Assembly (NCBI RefSeq): GCF_041296385.1 | Contig: NC_091015.1 | Location: forward strand, 51,712,345-51,776,344 | From: Aphelocoma coerulescens | Lineage: Eukaryota > Chordata > Aves > Passeriformes > Corvidae | Direction of reading: 5' to 3' | Length of the DNA: 64,000 bases | Part shown: positions 49,441 to 62,874 of the stretch, one piece after another | Position numbering within the stretch: position 1 is the stretch's first letter | How the letters are laid out: every line of letters starts with the position of its first letter | Notes under the pieces: model-generated | What the model was told of the DNA's origin: nothing | Seen by the model: only the letters and a program-made list of their open reading frames with translations | Database searches by the model: none | Position numbers and translations under genes: made by a program

Positions 49441-49640
49441 AGAGCGGGGCCTCCCTCAACCATCTCTTATTAGGAGAAGGGGAAAGGGGAGGACTGGGAC
49501 GGACCCGGGGTGAGCGGCCAATCAGACACTGCTGAAGAGTTTGAGTTACATTTGGTTTTGCCCTCGCTTAGAACAAAGGAGCTCGGAGCACATGGCAGGA
49601 GCACGTGTCTTTGGGAGGGGGAGGGGAAGCTCAGAACAGG
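49441..49640. promoter_or_regulatory. candidate promoter or enhancer: CCAAT box, E-box, local CpG cluster
   Basis: A 200-bp patch holds about seven CpGs in otherwise CpG-poor DNA, with CCCGGGG. A full NF-Y type site (GGCCAATCAG) has its CCAAT at 49518-49522, an AACAAAG (SOX-type) core lies near 49573, and a CACGTG E-box at 49602-49607. A G-rich GGGAGGGGGAGGGG run follows. No TATA box or recognisable exon lies nearby, so it could be a distal enhancer or a promoter of an unannotated non-coding transcript. Confidence 0.35.
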
Positions 49641-51460
49641 CAGCAACAGAAATTAATCAGATTTTACTCCCTTCTTGAGAGCAACTAAATACTTGGTGGT
49701 AACTTACACCTCTACAAAGCAAGTACCTATTATCCACCTGAATTTTTTCAGCCTTCTTTCAAATCACCTTGTCTCTTGGTTTCCAGAAGAGAAAACTTCA
49801 AACGCTTAAGTTTAGCCTGTAAAAGTTGTTCATGGGTTGGCACAGGTGTGAGCTGAGACAAATGTTGTCCCAGGCTATCTGTCACTTCAAAAGCCATCAG
49901 TTCAATAAATCAGAAGCTGATTTTACATTAAGGCATCCATGGCACATGGGGTTCTATAAATACATCATAGTGGAAACTTCTATAGGTTGTCAAGGGGGAG
50001 GTTTGTATTTATGGCACCCAATGAATAAAAAGAGGGAAAATTAATTTCCTGTTTTGAAATGAGTCTCAATTTTATCATAGGGAAAACAACATCACAAAGC
50101 TCACTGCAATTTAATGTACATAGCTTTCCTATTTAGCCATTAAGCAGATTATTCTCTGCTGGATGGATGTGTCATTCCTTTTAATGTTAATGATAGTCCC
50201 ACATATGCCATGACAGAATAACTGTCTAACTATGCGAACCATTTAATCCCTAAAGGAAAATGGAGTAAATCCTTCAAGCAATGTAGGATCTGCCAGACAA
50301 GTGATGCAAGCCTGTGAAGGGTAGAGAGAGCTTCTAGCAGGGCTGAAATGTAGGGATGTTGCTTTGCCAGTTTTGGCAGCAAAGCCAACTGAAAATGTTC
50401 CCATCCATTCTGTCCCCGACCTTGTCCCCTTGTGTTGTCATCCCCTGCTCCCTGAGTTGAAGCAACCATAAAAATGAGCTGCTAACAGGACTGAGGTTTA
50501 AATCACCCCTTCAGAAGAAACCAGAAACCCAGTTGCCCTTGTTGGTCTTTAACCCAGCTCGTTTCACCAGAGTTGTACCAGAGGCACTGGGAGCAGCAAA
50601 CAGTGGCCAGAGTCCAGGAAGGAGCAATCAGGGAAGGGCTGGGGAGAAAACTTCCTATTCTGGCGTAGGGAGGGAGCAGGCAAGCTGAAGGATGTGGAGT
50701 TATGCCAGAGTGCCTGCCTTGGCACACTGTGCATGGCTGTGCCACTTCTGCACAGTAACACTGGCTCACGGAGCTGTGGCTCGCCCAGCTGATGACTCCA
50801 GCAGGGCTTGGTCAGCACATAGCTTCTCACCCATGCCTTTTCCCAGGGTATGAGGTGGACTGTCCAGTTCTCCTGGATCACAGCCAGGTTATTCAAGGTC
50901 CAGCCCTGTTGTCCGCCCTCTGAGGCACCTCTAGAAGTCATGGACACATGCCAGGGCAGCATGACAGGGGACTCCATGACCCAGAAAATCCTGAAGATGA
51001 ATGGAAAAGGCAACACCAAAACATCCTTTGGAGTTCTCTATGCAGCCATAAAGCAACTGTTTAGATGGACAAAAAGAGCAGGAGCTGGATGAAAATCAGC
51101 TCTGAAATCCACTGATCAGGCTGAAGAGGAAACTGGGATTTTACTCTTTTATGAGGCTCTTGTTACCACTGAGCTATGTCAGTAAAATCAGCTTTAACTG
51201 TATCTTTTCACACAGATTTCACAACTTAACAAGTTTATCAATAAACAAACCCATCGGCATTACTTAATATCTTGAGTGCTAACTTGCCAGGAGGTCAGAG
51301 CCACTGCAGAGGAACTAAGCTGGTCCTGCCCAGTCTATTCCCATGGGATGAAAATCCAGTGGGTGTCCCCAGTAACAGCCCACCTGCAGACCTGGGGTAC
51401 TTCTATTCCTTGCACTTTGTCACAAAACAGGTATTTAAGAAATAAAGAAGGTTCTTGCAT

Positions 51461-51527
51461 TTGGAGTTGAGAATCTTAGAGGTCTTTTCCAACTTTAGTG
51501 ATTCTATAATTCTATGATTCTATGATT
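51461..51527 (+). mobile_element. CR1 LINE 3' tail fragment
   Basis: About 65 bp matching the extreme CR1 3' end: AATCTTAGAGGTCTTTTCCAAC followed by ATTCTATAATTCTATGATTCTATG, i.e. repeated ATTCTATG octamers. Only the tail was inserted or survives. Confidence 0.88.
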
Positions 51528-53297
51528 TCTGAGGTAACCCTCATGGCGTTAATGCAAGATTATATCATGTGGAGTTGAAGGAATGCAGTCAGTCATGGCA
51601 AAGGAGGGGGATTAAACCAGACTTTTGCTGCTTCAAACATAGAGTGGGTCATCAGATCAAGTTGTTTCCTTCCCACATAGGGTTTTCTTCCATGGGTGAG
51701 TCAGTTCGGATTCACACAGAGTCTCTCATATTGTACAAACAGGATATGAAAGAGAAAATAGCCAGGAGGGCCCACACTGTAGATCTGGCAGGTCAGCTTC
51801 TGCAAGCCCTGTTTGCATCCCACCTTCTCTTGCCTCTCCAAGACAGATGGGGACTTTGCAAAGTCCTGATGTGTTGCTGTGGTCAAGACAGCTCCACATG
51901 CAAGGCTGCTGCTCACTGGTTGCTGGCAGTGGCTCCTGCCTGTGTGTTTGACCTGCTCTTCTGTCTGGCTGTGGTTTGGTGAGACACTCCCTGCATTGGA
52001 TACCACTTGCTGTAGCAGTATCAGCAACAGCAAACAGGAGAGGGGAAGAGAACAGAGGACCTTTCAAAGGATACTTCATGAAGAAATGCCCATCTTAGCT
52101 AGGGGAGCTGTGCTGTTCATCAAGGAGGCTGTAGACTGTGACCTGTTTTGGGGGTGACAGTGGAAGTGTCAGTAGAGACATAACTGAGCATGGTTGTCCA
52201 TTTAGAAGCAAGTGTCCACCATCTCCATTGCCAGGATAGTTAATATGAACATTGGTCATTTCATCAGTCTTTTCCTTCTTCTTGGAAGCTCTACTCCTCT
52301 GCAATCATGGCTAATGAATCATTTTTATGGGATATTGAGAATGCAGATTGAGACTATTTAAGTACCACTGCCAGAAAAGAGTGCACGCATTCTGAGAAAT
52401 GACGGGTAGGTGACAGGCACTGACTGGAAGGTTTACTCTGCCAAACAACAGCTGCAAAGGCAAAGGAGAGCAGGGGTTTCAGGGATCTGCAAGACCACAT
52501 GAGCTGCCTATCAGATGTGCTGCCTTCAGTGGCAGTAGTCAGAAGCATGCTATTCACATCTTATGTGTAATTTGCTTGCGTGTCTAAATGCCTGATACAC
52601 AACAGTAAGCTTCAGGCCACTGCAGATGAGTGAATGGCTAAACTTGGTCACTTTGCTTTGATTGTAATAACTCTTAGCATCATCATCCCATTAAGCAACC
52701 TGTAGGCCTGGGCAGGTCCCTTCTCCATACGTAAGCCTTGCCATACAGTGTACAAACAGCCCTGTCGCAGGGCCAGTGGGAGGAAGGAGACTTTATTAGG
52801 AAGGAAAACATGATTTTTATTGTTCTGAAAGAACAGTTGGTGGTGAAAGTTCTAACGTGTGCTAACACGTACAAGTTTGTGCAAACGGACGTGGTGACAA
52901 GCTGTGCCAAGGGTGCAGAGGACTTCAGCCTCAGAGCAGCAGCAGTGCCTCCCTCACAGAGCAGCAAACAGTCCTGTCCGTTCCGTGTGCTGGCTGGCTG
53001 GGTGTGGAGCACTGCGGCAGCAGGATGGTGCTTAGTCCTAAGGTTTTGGGGTCCTGCCAATGCTCTTTTTGCAAAGGTTGAAGAAGCTGAGTGACAGGGG
53101 AGGGGGCCAGAGGTTTACTGCAGCTCCTGGAGCAGGACCAGGTGCAGAGCATGTCAATGGAGACTGGTGAGGGGGAAGAAGAGGGCAGCAGCTGCCATTC
53201 ATTGGTTGGGTTCCACACTGATGACTTTTCTTCTCTCCAGAAACACTCCAGTTTTGAAATGTTAACTCCACTACTTCTTACATGTTTTTGTAGACTG

Positions 53298-53383
53298 TTT
53301 AGTGGTGGACCTGGCAGTGCTAGGTAAAAGGCTGGACTCAATGATTAAGTAGAGGCCTTTTCCAACCTTAATGATTCTGTGAC
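53298..53383 (+). mobile_element. CR1 LINE 3' tail fragment
   Basis: The sequence from TTTAGTGGTGGACCTGGCAG through GGCTGGACTCAATGATTAAG and CCTTTTCCAACCTTAATG to ATTCTGTGA matches the avian CR1 3' end. It is a short, 5'-truncated and slightly diverged copy, of a different CR1 subfamily type from the one at 19751-19980. Confidence 0.9.
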
Positions 53384-56300
53384 TAACCCAGAGATGGCAA
53401 GTCTATCCCCAGTTTCCCTCTTGAGCTCTTTTATGTGCTGATGGATGAAAGCATGCTCCTGGGGCGTTTGCTGATCTGCTGCAGCACTGCAATCTGTCTT
53501 TTAGCAGGGATCCTGCATGGGGCCAGTTACCTCCTTAATTGCTCATCTCTGCCTGGGAAGGTTCAGGGAGTGCTGATGAACCCTGGTTAGTGATCATGTT
53601 AGTGGTTCTGCAGGTAGTGCCCTCCCTTTTTTTGGATGACACAACAAAAAAACTGTACATTGACAAAACTTAAAGGAATTTAGCAAGAGCCTTGCTCTGG
53701 TGATTCCCAGAAAGGTGTCTTCTGCTATCCTGCAGAGCTGGAAAAGCACACACCCATGCACTGGTCTTGATGCACAGCTGGAAAGGTCTCAGCAAACATT
53801 TCATTATCCCACTTTATATCTGCAGCTCACGGCTTGCTGCATCCATAAAACTGTCATGCCCTCAGGCTCAGCTATTTTGCAATGGCAAGAAAGTGTCCAC
53901 GGGTCTGTGCTTTGTAATTTAGGTTTTGCATAAGTAATTTTATTGCTACACTGACTTCATAAGGCTGAAAAAACAGAGCTGAATTCATCAAGGTTAAGGC
54001 ATTCCTTTTCCATAGCACATGGAGGCACATTGAGGAGGAGAGATGTGACCAGCACCTGGTTGACCACCCTAGGCCAAGAGGGGTCATTGACAGCTGGGTG
54101 GCACACCAGTAGCCTTTGTCATGAGATGATGTGAGCTGGGCACAAACTCACATGCTCGGCTCCCAGAGCTGCCACTCCCCATCACTGCTACATGACTCAC
54201 AGGCAGCTCAAACCTCCTCTGATAAGGGGTTTGCAGAAACAAAAAGAAATACAGTAAACAGGGAGTAATAAGATAATAAAAAGGAAAAACCTTCAAGAAG
54301 AGCCAAAATAAAAATTTTCAGACTTTTATTAACCAAAACAGACAGTGTGAAGGCATAAAATCTGGCCCTGATTTTCTGTGTGAATCACTGCATTTCTAGC
54401 ACTATGCATCCTCCTGAACGAAGACTGCAAGTCTCTGCTCTTTGCTGGAGCTGAGCATATGATCCTTGAGGATGCAGAGGAAAATGGAAAGCTGTGCTTG
54501 GAGGGTTTCCAGCTAAACAGTAGGGAAAAAGGCAGCCATAGACCTGAGTATGCTGACCAGGAGGAAAGCTGGGGAGAAAGAGGCCTATTTTGCCAACTGC
54601 ACTCCCAGCCGGCACCTGTAGCTAGGGAGAGGGTGAGCAGTGTGTAGGGCAAACGCAAATTCACGTCCACTCAAGGTAATTCATTTTCTCATTACTGAGA
54701 TATGTGATGCCCATGTTGGCAGTGTCCTGCAGGCACTGGTGTCAGGTCTCCCCCCTGACAGGGCTGCTTGCTGCAAGGCAAGGACATGGAATGCATGGAC
54801 AATGTCTCTGTTGACTGGACATGGAATGACTGTCTGTGACCTGCTTGTCAGCCCCAAGTAATTTGAATGGGGCAGAGCTTGGCTCCCTTACACTGCCATT
54901 CCAACCCTAGAAGCTGAAAAAGTCCAGGGAAAACTCAGCTCCACCTCTAGTCCTGGGCTGAGGTGGCAGGTAAAGTGAGTGCCTGCATGAAATAGGCTGG
55001 GATTGCAAGGATCTGGGCAAGCAGAGGTAGCATCTGATCAGCAGCTGCAGAGTGTCTGAGGCCAGCATGGCACAGTGGACACAGGTGAACACTGAGAGCA
55101 GCCCAGTGTGACCAGCAGCCACACCACTGCAGCACTGGAGCGCAGATGCACACACACAAAGCATGGCTGGGACATTGGTCCTGATGCAGCACAGTCCAGC
55201 CGCGATCCCAGAAGGAATGGGTACCATCGGTGCCAAGAGGTGTAGGCACCAGCAGCCACTGACTGCCCTGTGCAGCTTTGACAATGCTGGCACTCATCTT
55301 CCGGCTGCTTCTCCCCCTTGCTTCAGGTTCTCAACCTGCCTGTCTGTCTGCAAAGGAAAAGCCTGTCTTCAAAGCAGGACTTCTTGCCCCATGAGCTGAT
55401 TCTTTTCTTCCCCAGCCTGATCTCTTCTCCAGCAACAGCCAAAATTGCCAGACAGAAAAAGCAGGGTCTCACAGGCCAGCAGCAAACTTGCTTTTATCAT
55501 CCCTGCAAAGCTACCATCAGCTAGAGCTGTTCCAAAACCTAGGCTCTGCTGACCTCTAGGGGACTGCTACAAACCCAAAAGCATAAAGGCTTCAAAGCTC
55601 ATGGCGCGATACAAGCTCTTCAGGAGCCCTGTGGTGGGGATAACACAGCTGACACAACCCTCTCCTGGTCCCTTTAGCACTACAAGGGGCTGTAAATAAA
55701 ACCCTGGCTACAACACTGCCTCTTCCATCTCACCTTTATGGCAGCAATATCTCAAGAAATGTGTACAAGCAAGGTTAGGTTGTTCAGGAGATATTACCTG
55801 CTATCACACTGCCTCCTATAATTGCTGCTTTTCAGCGTGGAGAAGTACGCTGGGAGTTTGGGAGTTTGAGAGCTTGTGGCTTTCCATATCAGTTTGTCTA
55901 ATAAAAGGTATAAAAGCCTTGCCTTGGTGCCACAAGTACAGAACTACTTGGTGAAAAGCATGAACGCATATACCTACACCTTTATTGGAAATAAATGTGC
56001 TTTTTTACAGCATTTCATCACTCAGTAAACAAGTGGCAGAAGCAAGAACCTTGTCACGGAATAGAAGGAACATGAAGAAAACATAAAATCTGATGTGCTC
56101 CTTAAGACAGCACATGGTGCTGCCGAGGGGGTAACAGCATTTGCCATCTGGCTGATTGAGGACAGCTGTGGTAGGGGACAGAGCATTAGGCAGGAGCCAA
56201 CACAGGCAGCACATACTGAGTAGCTCTAATGGACCTGTTCTCCTTGATACAAAGCCAAAGCCTATCACATCCCTGGAACATCCCAATTTCTTGATCTGGG

Positions 56301-58971
56301 GAAGGTGTGACCTAACGTTGGAGAGCTGGAGTGTGGACAGACTTGAACTGGGAAAAAACTGTGCACATGGCAGTGTCCCCAGCTGCAGCCACCACTTTGT
56401 GGAAGAAGCTCACCCAGCAGACCTGGGAGGGCAGCAGGCTCCAAGCAGCTGAAGAGGTGCTTGGGAACAGCACTGCTTCTGCAAGGGCAGCTGTATCTGT
56501 AGCCAGAGCCTAACTGTCCCAGTGGCTTCCACCATATGCAAAGGTCTCTCAAGAGGCTGTGGGGCTTGTGTTGTTTGGATTGTGCTCCAACACGAGGGAA
56601 TCAGTCCTGGCAGGCACTCCACCAGCCACAAGAATGACTTTATAGGCAGCGCTTGGGGTTCTGGGCATACCAGAGGGCATGCAACTGGTGTGCTCCTACT
56701 CAGTGCTCATGGCCTGGGAAGTGCCAAAAAGACAAGGCAAATGCTAAGTTAAAGCACTTCCTCTTCCATGGGCTGAAAGATGTCAACCCACAGAGGCTCA
56801 TGACAAAGGTAACAATTGCCTTGACTCTTTCAACTAAATCAGGGTGAGAAGATGTCAAAGCGGCAATTAAGAGTGAAGTGTTTAAAGAAAAGAGACAAAT
56901 GATTTGAACAGAATCACCATTTTCATTTCAGCATTGTTACATGTCTCTTAATTAGAACAGATGTCTCCCTAATCTGTGCAAAACAGAAAAGGACCTGAGA
57001 GGTCCGAGTACTGGCTCACACACAAATATTATCACCAATTCCCAGGTTCTGATAGCAAATCCACTGTCTCAGACTGTGCCAAACCAAACCACCTGACAAT
57101 TCTGGATCCAGCAGGCTGGCTTTGCAGTGCCCAAGCTCAGATGACATCATTTTCTCCTCCTTACGCCTGCAAACACTGTGTTATTCCACCATGCACCAGC
57201 AGTGCCCATGAACATCAAGCCTGTGCCACATGCATTGTAGCTGTGTTTTAGCCCCTCAGATTCAAAACTGAGTTGATTTTGCTCACAGAGAAAAGACACC
57301 ATCACTCATCAGAGTTTGGTAAGCTCTTTAATGGCAAGCTCATGGTGTAATGACACTGCTGGATTGAACACCTTGGTGGTGGACGAGGAAGGAGGATCAG
57401 AAGGAAGGCAGTGCTCCACTGAAGGCTCATACCTTTGGAAGTGCTGAACAAAAGGGCAACTTCTTTTGGTGACTCCTTTCACAGCTTTGTAGTCCCAAAG
57501 ACAGAGGGATCTTCTGGCCAGAAAAGTGGTGGAAACCACACCAAAGACTTGGCATGGCATGGCACAACATGATTTCTGCTTGATGTGTTGAGGGCTGACT
57601 AGTCCCTGCATTAGTAAAGGAAAACTTGACCAAAAAATTGCATTGATTGAAATCCAGAGCTGACATTTCTACCACCACCACCCCTGAAGATGAAAGCTTC
57701 CTTTACATGCAGTGTTACCACAGATCTTTGCCTACATGAGCAACAGCATGTTGGTACAGAAAGGGAATTTCAAAGTTCAATGCATTTTACATGAAACCAG
57801 TGAGCTTCACGACAGTCAGCAATAACTAGTTCAAAGAAGTTTGGGGTTTTTTCTTGTAGACAAATGAAGGTCCTTTTTGTTAATCTGTGGGGGTTTTTTT
57901 TTATGTTCAAGCTCGTACTGACAGTGCAGTGCTATGCAGCTCTGTATAAACTGGGGTTTGCAATAATGCAGTTATGCCTTTAGGGACTGTCTTTATTTAA
58001 AAAAATGAAAAAATTAGCAATGAGAAAAAAGTCAAACACAGATCATGTAAAAGACAATTTGGCTCACTGAACAAGTAAATGTGGCTAAGTGAAGAGGTTT
58101 CCTCTGTACACCTGCTACAGACATCAGACACCAACAGTGCAACTAAGTCTCAGAAATCCAATAAAAACCCAAAGTGACAAGGTCTTCCCTCTAAGGACCA
58201 AATTTAAGGACTCTTAATTATCTTAACTTAAATCAAGTAGAATTAACTTAAATATCTGCATTGGAAGTGATGTTCCCGAGCCTTCAGCTCCGTGGTTACC
58301 GTGCAAGGACAACCTCAAGTCCAGCCTGTAACAGGGTCTAGGAGCTACTGCCCTGAGTCACTTCTGCTTGGCTCTCACACAAAGCTTTCCCATCTGCAGC
58401 TGGCTGCAGAGAAAGGCTGCTGGGGAGGAGGGGAGGTCCTGCCAGAATAAAATGCATAAAACAAAGCATTTGCCTCCGCTCAGCAATTTACAGAAAGGGG
58501 CATCCAGTTAATGCCCCTGAAGGGATCCTTCCCAATTTCCCATGTCCTCTGGCCAGACCAAAACCAGCCAGCACTGAGAAAGAGATCTCCCAGTGACCAG
58601 GCAACCACACAAGTCTCATTTTCTGGATGCCCAACCTGGAAAGCCTCAATGGGTTATGATTTTCAGAGACTGGATTATTTGGTGAGACATCAGTGTCTGT
58701 GAAAAGATACTGGGTTTGGCAGCTAAAATGACTGCTGCCTTCTGCATAATGCCTGCCTGGCATGGACCACTCACGGGTCCTCAAGGGATAACACATCTCC
58801 CACGTCACCTCATCCCCCTGTACAGAAAGGACAGTGCGACTCACACTGTGCTGAGCTGCAGCTCCACTGATGTGCCTGGCTGCAAGCTGTGGGAGATAAG
58901 AGGTGTCTCTCTCCTCCTTCCTATGCTTCCCTTCTTCTGGAAGTGAGAACTTCTGAGACAAACAGAATGGT

Positions 58972-59039
58972 AAGGATGGACAGAAGGGAAGGATGGACAT
59001 AGGGTAAGGATGGACACGCAGTAAGGATGGATGAAGTTG
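58972..59039. repeat. 17-bp minisatellite, four copies
   Basis: The core AAGGATGGA starts at 58972, 58989, 59006 and 59023, an exact 17-bp period. The core is conserved while the rest of each unit varies. Confidence 0.88.
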
Positions 59040-62000
59040 TAACCTTGCCTCCTGCCACTGCTAAAGCTAACACTGAATAAAACAGCCATAAGCATCAGCC
59101 CTGGATCCCAGAGAAAGATCAGGAAACATGCTGAAAGAGGCTGGGAATATGTCCTGAATGGCAGCTTTCTAAAACAATGTCCACAATGTTATTACAATCA
59201 CTTTTACTGTCACAGTCCCATGTCCCACCTTGCAGAGGGGGAAAGGGCAGGGACCTACTAAAGCAATGTTGCAGCAGAAACTCCTCCTCACTGCCCCAGT
59301 CACCATCTCACAGAGAACACCTTACGTGGGACACAGTGACAAGATGCAGCAGCTGGTGTGCACGTCACTGATGCAGGAAAACTAACTCTGGCTATTCCCA
59401 GCAAAAGTGGCATTCTTACAAGCATGAGACTTTGAAAGGCACAGCACTATGCACAGAGGGAAACTGCCTGGAAAACAGCCCGGAGCAGGGCAGGAGGTGG
59501 AGCTAAAGTCTGGTGGGGGTTCAGGTCATCGTGCTCAGGGATGAGCTATTCCCCCAGTTCTTGCAAGGTAACAGTCCGACAATTTTTTCTCTCATGAGCA
59601 AGTCCTTTTAAGAGATGTTACCATGCACCTAAAAAAGAAGCTTCCTGCACCCTGACTGCTGCTCCTACCTACTCACACAATATCATAATGCTGGAGAAGA
59701 GGAACTGGCTTTTCAGTTTGCCTTCTCCATCCCTTCCTCCCTCAACCATCTCAATGCATTAATCAGGCAGGACACTAACAGGAAAACACAACTGAGCTCA
59801 AGGCCTCAGTAGTGTCCAGAGGAGCTTTTTTATAAACTGCATGGGTTCAATATGCAGATACTTGGCAGGATGGCTTTGGCTGTCTCAGAAATCTCAGCAT
59901 CTCTCTCTCTGAAGGGGCTTTGCTCACTCTTGCCCCTGCAGCTGTGACATTTCTAAAATTTGCCTCTTCCTCTGGCATCCCATGCATTTCTCATTGTCCA
60001 AGCAGCACTCTGCTAATGACATTCATGCAACTCATATTCAGAAGCACCAGTTCTGCAAGAGGCTCTGCTCTGCTGTATTTGTATTTAGTTAGAGCATGAA
60101 ATGCCTATGAGAAAGGCTGAGGGAAAAGGAAGATCCTCCCCTGTCCTTTCCTTACTGGTTTGCTCTGAGGAAAGGCAATGATCATGTGTATACCTGTTCA
60201 AACACAAACCTAAAGCACTATATACATGGGCTGGACAAATAATACTAACAGTCCCTTTTACAAAAGGCTTATGGTAGGACTTTCAAAGGAGTTACCCTGT
60301 TCCTACTACATCTTCTGGAGGTTGGATGCATAACTGGAGTCCTGCCCTGAATTTTCAGTGACTGAGACCCACCTAAAGCTCAGGGCAAGGCAATGGCAGA
60401 CCTACAAACCCACATCTCACTGAGTACCCAGGTTTGCAAGCATTTATGCATGTGTTGGCAAATCTTGTGTCTCAGTCTGGCAGCCTAGCCACTGGGTCAT
60501 GCTACCCCTGATTAATTACTGAACGGCTACTGACTGCAATATGTGGTAGGAGGGAGGGAAAAATAAAATACAACTGAAATATAAAAACATTTCATAGTAC
60601 AACCAAACCAGTTCCACATCTCTTGCATCATTTGGCAAGTATGGAAAAGCAACACAGTAATACAGAAATGTTTTTGGTCAAAGTAAGGAGTCAGTATTTT
60701 TTGATAAAATACATTCTATATTAATGCTCATTCACATTTATTACATGTAAATTCAATTTTCTATGTATAAAATTCCAGTTTATTCTCAGTGCTGCCTGGT
60801 CATGCTTCAGTTCAGCAGCAGGGCTCAACACATTCGGCTCCTAGCAAAGTGGGAGGAAATGAGAGCATTCAGCTTTCTGCAGGACCAAGCCTCACACATT
60901 CCCTGGTCCTGCAGGTCCCGTCTAAACAAAATCTCGCTGGCTTCAATGCGAGTTTTGCAGGGGAGAGCACTGCAGAAGGGCCCCCCAGCTGTCCAGCACA
61001 TGCAGTCTGTGGGGAAGTCACTCAAATGGCATACGGCATTCCAAAGAAAAAGTGAGTTAGTGAATACAGAAAATAACAATAATATATCTACATCATTTAC
61101 AGCATTGTTTGCTTGCAACTGTATTAATGCTCAACCACTCGTTAACAATTCAATCAACACGCAGGGAAAGGTAGCAGAGTGCAATACATATTACAACCTC
61201 CTGTATGGAATTACAAGCACTGGATCTTACAGTCTTTCCTCATTTCATGAAACCCTGCCTATCCCGCTGCCACCAGAGCCCAGTTCCCACTGAGCCTTGT
61301 GCATCAGTTCCTCACAGCATTTAGGCTGGTCCGCAGCTCCGCCACGGGCCCCTGACACCGTGCACGGTGCTTTTAGCAGCAGGTCCTCAGCTGCCACCCA
61401 CAGCCACCCTGCACCCTCCCCTCCGTTGTGGCAGCACTCATCTGTGCAGCCACACGCTGAGCCAGCTGGTGGGACTGATCCAGCTGGAAGCCTGCCTGCC
61501 TGCAAAAGGCAGAGGGCTGTGTCCCAGTCAGGCCGGGCCCGCAGCCCAGCTCATGGGGCAGCCACGCCTGGGGCTGTGCAGGTGTGTGTGGGGTGCCTGC
61601 ACCTGCACATTGGTGCCAGCCACCTGCCCCTCAAACAAATGGGTGCAAGTGCCCAGCAAACCTGAACAGCAGGACTTTGCCTCCAGCTTGCACTACTGTA
61701 AATTGCTCACTTGCGTGACATTAGAGCAGAGGAAAGTCAGCCCCAGAAAATCTACTTGTGTGAGCCACAACCCAAGGACTGGATGCTATGAAGAGAAAGG
61801 TTCTCCCAAAGGAAGGCTCTCTTTAAGGTTATAGCATCTGTCCTAGCTGGAGAGGAAAGAAAAATTTAGGGACTTAAAGCAGGGATGGAAACCACTGGTC
61901 TTACACTTTATTTCAGTAAGCAAAAAGCCTATTGCTGCTGTACAGTGTTATACAGTGAACTGCCACAGTTCTCACGTTACTAGTCCATAGAAAAGGTGCT

Positions 62001-62874
62001 GCAACTACCATGTTTATGCCTGCATGCTGAAAGAATGTACAAAGTTGCATTAAGCTCTGGTTTTCTTCCACTTTTTTTTTTTATATTCTTAAACTCTGAC
62101 TTTTACAGTGTTGCAGACACTTCCGTGCACACTCAGGTAACACACATTGTCCCAGTTATGGAAGATCTTTGCCTCTGACAGAAAAAATCATGTGCTATGC
62201 ATCTCTCAAACCACCATCATAAATGTAAACCATCAAGAAAACTTGCTCTCTTTAGTAACCCTGGAAAAAGTCTTTAAAAAATCTACTGAAAAGGAGACAT
62301 CATTAACAACAGGGTTTTTGAAATGATGCGAGTTGTTTATAGGAGTTGTCCAAGCATTTTCTCCGCGCTCACTCTTTCTTTATAAAGCTAATTCTGTATA
62401 AAAGGGCTTTTGAAGCGTGTGACCTTTGTTTCACAATTTTTAAAAAATTGGAAAAAAAGGAGTAAATTTAGAAACATTTTTCTTGATTGTGGAAAACAGC
62501 TGTATTACAACAGAATTACCTTTGCTTCTTATATATTCTGTACAAAAGGCAAGTAAATAAAGACACCCTGCATTTTCACAGTCTGGCACTCATCCAAGTT
62601 ACTTGGAACTATGTAAAACAGGTATAAAATACAAGGGGTCTTCTTTTCCTTTATACCAAGACCCTCACCAAACCCCTCGGGGAGCAAATCCCCTGATAAG
62701 TAAAACCTCACTAGATTTTCTATCAGCTGAAGCAGTATTTTAGCTCCCCTCCAATAAGGTGTAAATTCCCAGACTAGCTCAAAGGCCCAGGTAAAGGAAG
62801 AGGTCCAGCATAATTTTAAGAGCCAGGTGCTGGTTGATACCCTTATGGCTTCAGTGTTAAGTTGCATTCAAGTT
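59040..62874. other. intergenic or possible 3' UTR sequence, no coding exon seen
   Basis: Non-coding sequence, AT-rich at 60540-61250 and 61850-62870 and moderately GC-rich at 61320-61640. On the minus strand two AATAAA signals lie 42 bp apart (60784-60779 and 60742-60737). By vertebrate synteny MTURN should lie to the right on the minus strand, so this could be its 3' UTR, but that is inference. The 176-codon plus-strand frame at 60763-61293 has no recognisable domain and is not annotated as a gene. Confidence 0.45.
60737..60784 (-). terminator. candidate paired polyadenylation signals
   Basis: Two AATAAA hexamers occur on the minus strand in AT-rich sequence, as at the end of many 3' UTRs. 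AATAAA is frequent by chance in this composition, and no coding exon upstream on that strand is in the window. Confidence 0.2.

Larger units (their letters stand above)
49641..58971. other. intergenic sequence, no gene seen
   Basis: Non-coding sequence with two short plus-strand CR1 tails (51461-51527 and 53298-53383). Many open frames of 60-150 codons overlap on both strands without any recognisable domain, and are taken as chance. Confidence 0.6.

Noticed and set aside
51569..52157. Overlapping open frames of 92-137 codons on both strands
   Set aside because: No recognisable motifs and mutually overlapping; length is within chance expectation for this GC content.
58488..59000. 170-codon minus-strand open frame
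   Set aside because: No domain recognised, part of it crosses the 17-bp minisatellite, and there is no supporting splice or promoter signal.
60763..61293. 176-codon plus-strand open frame
   Set aside because: No recognisable domain and composition typical of chance translation. A minus-strand frame overlaps it and AT-rich UTR-like sequence surrounds it.
7301..62874. Numerous AATAAA hexamers as gene ends
   Set aside because: In AT-rich DNA of this length dozens are expected by chance. Only the closely paired ones near the expected neighbour are mentioned, with low confidence.
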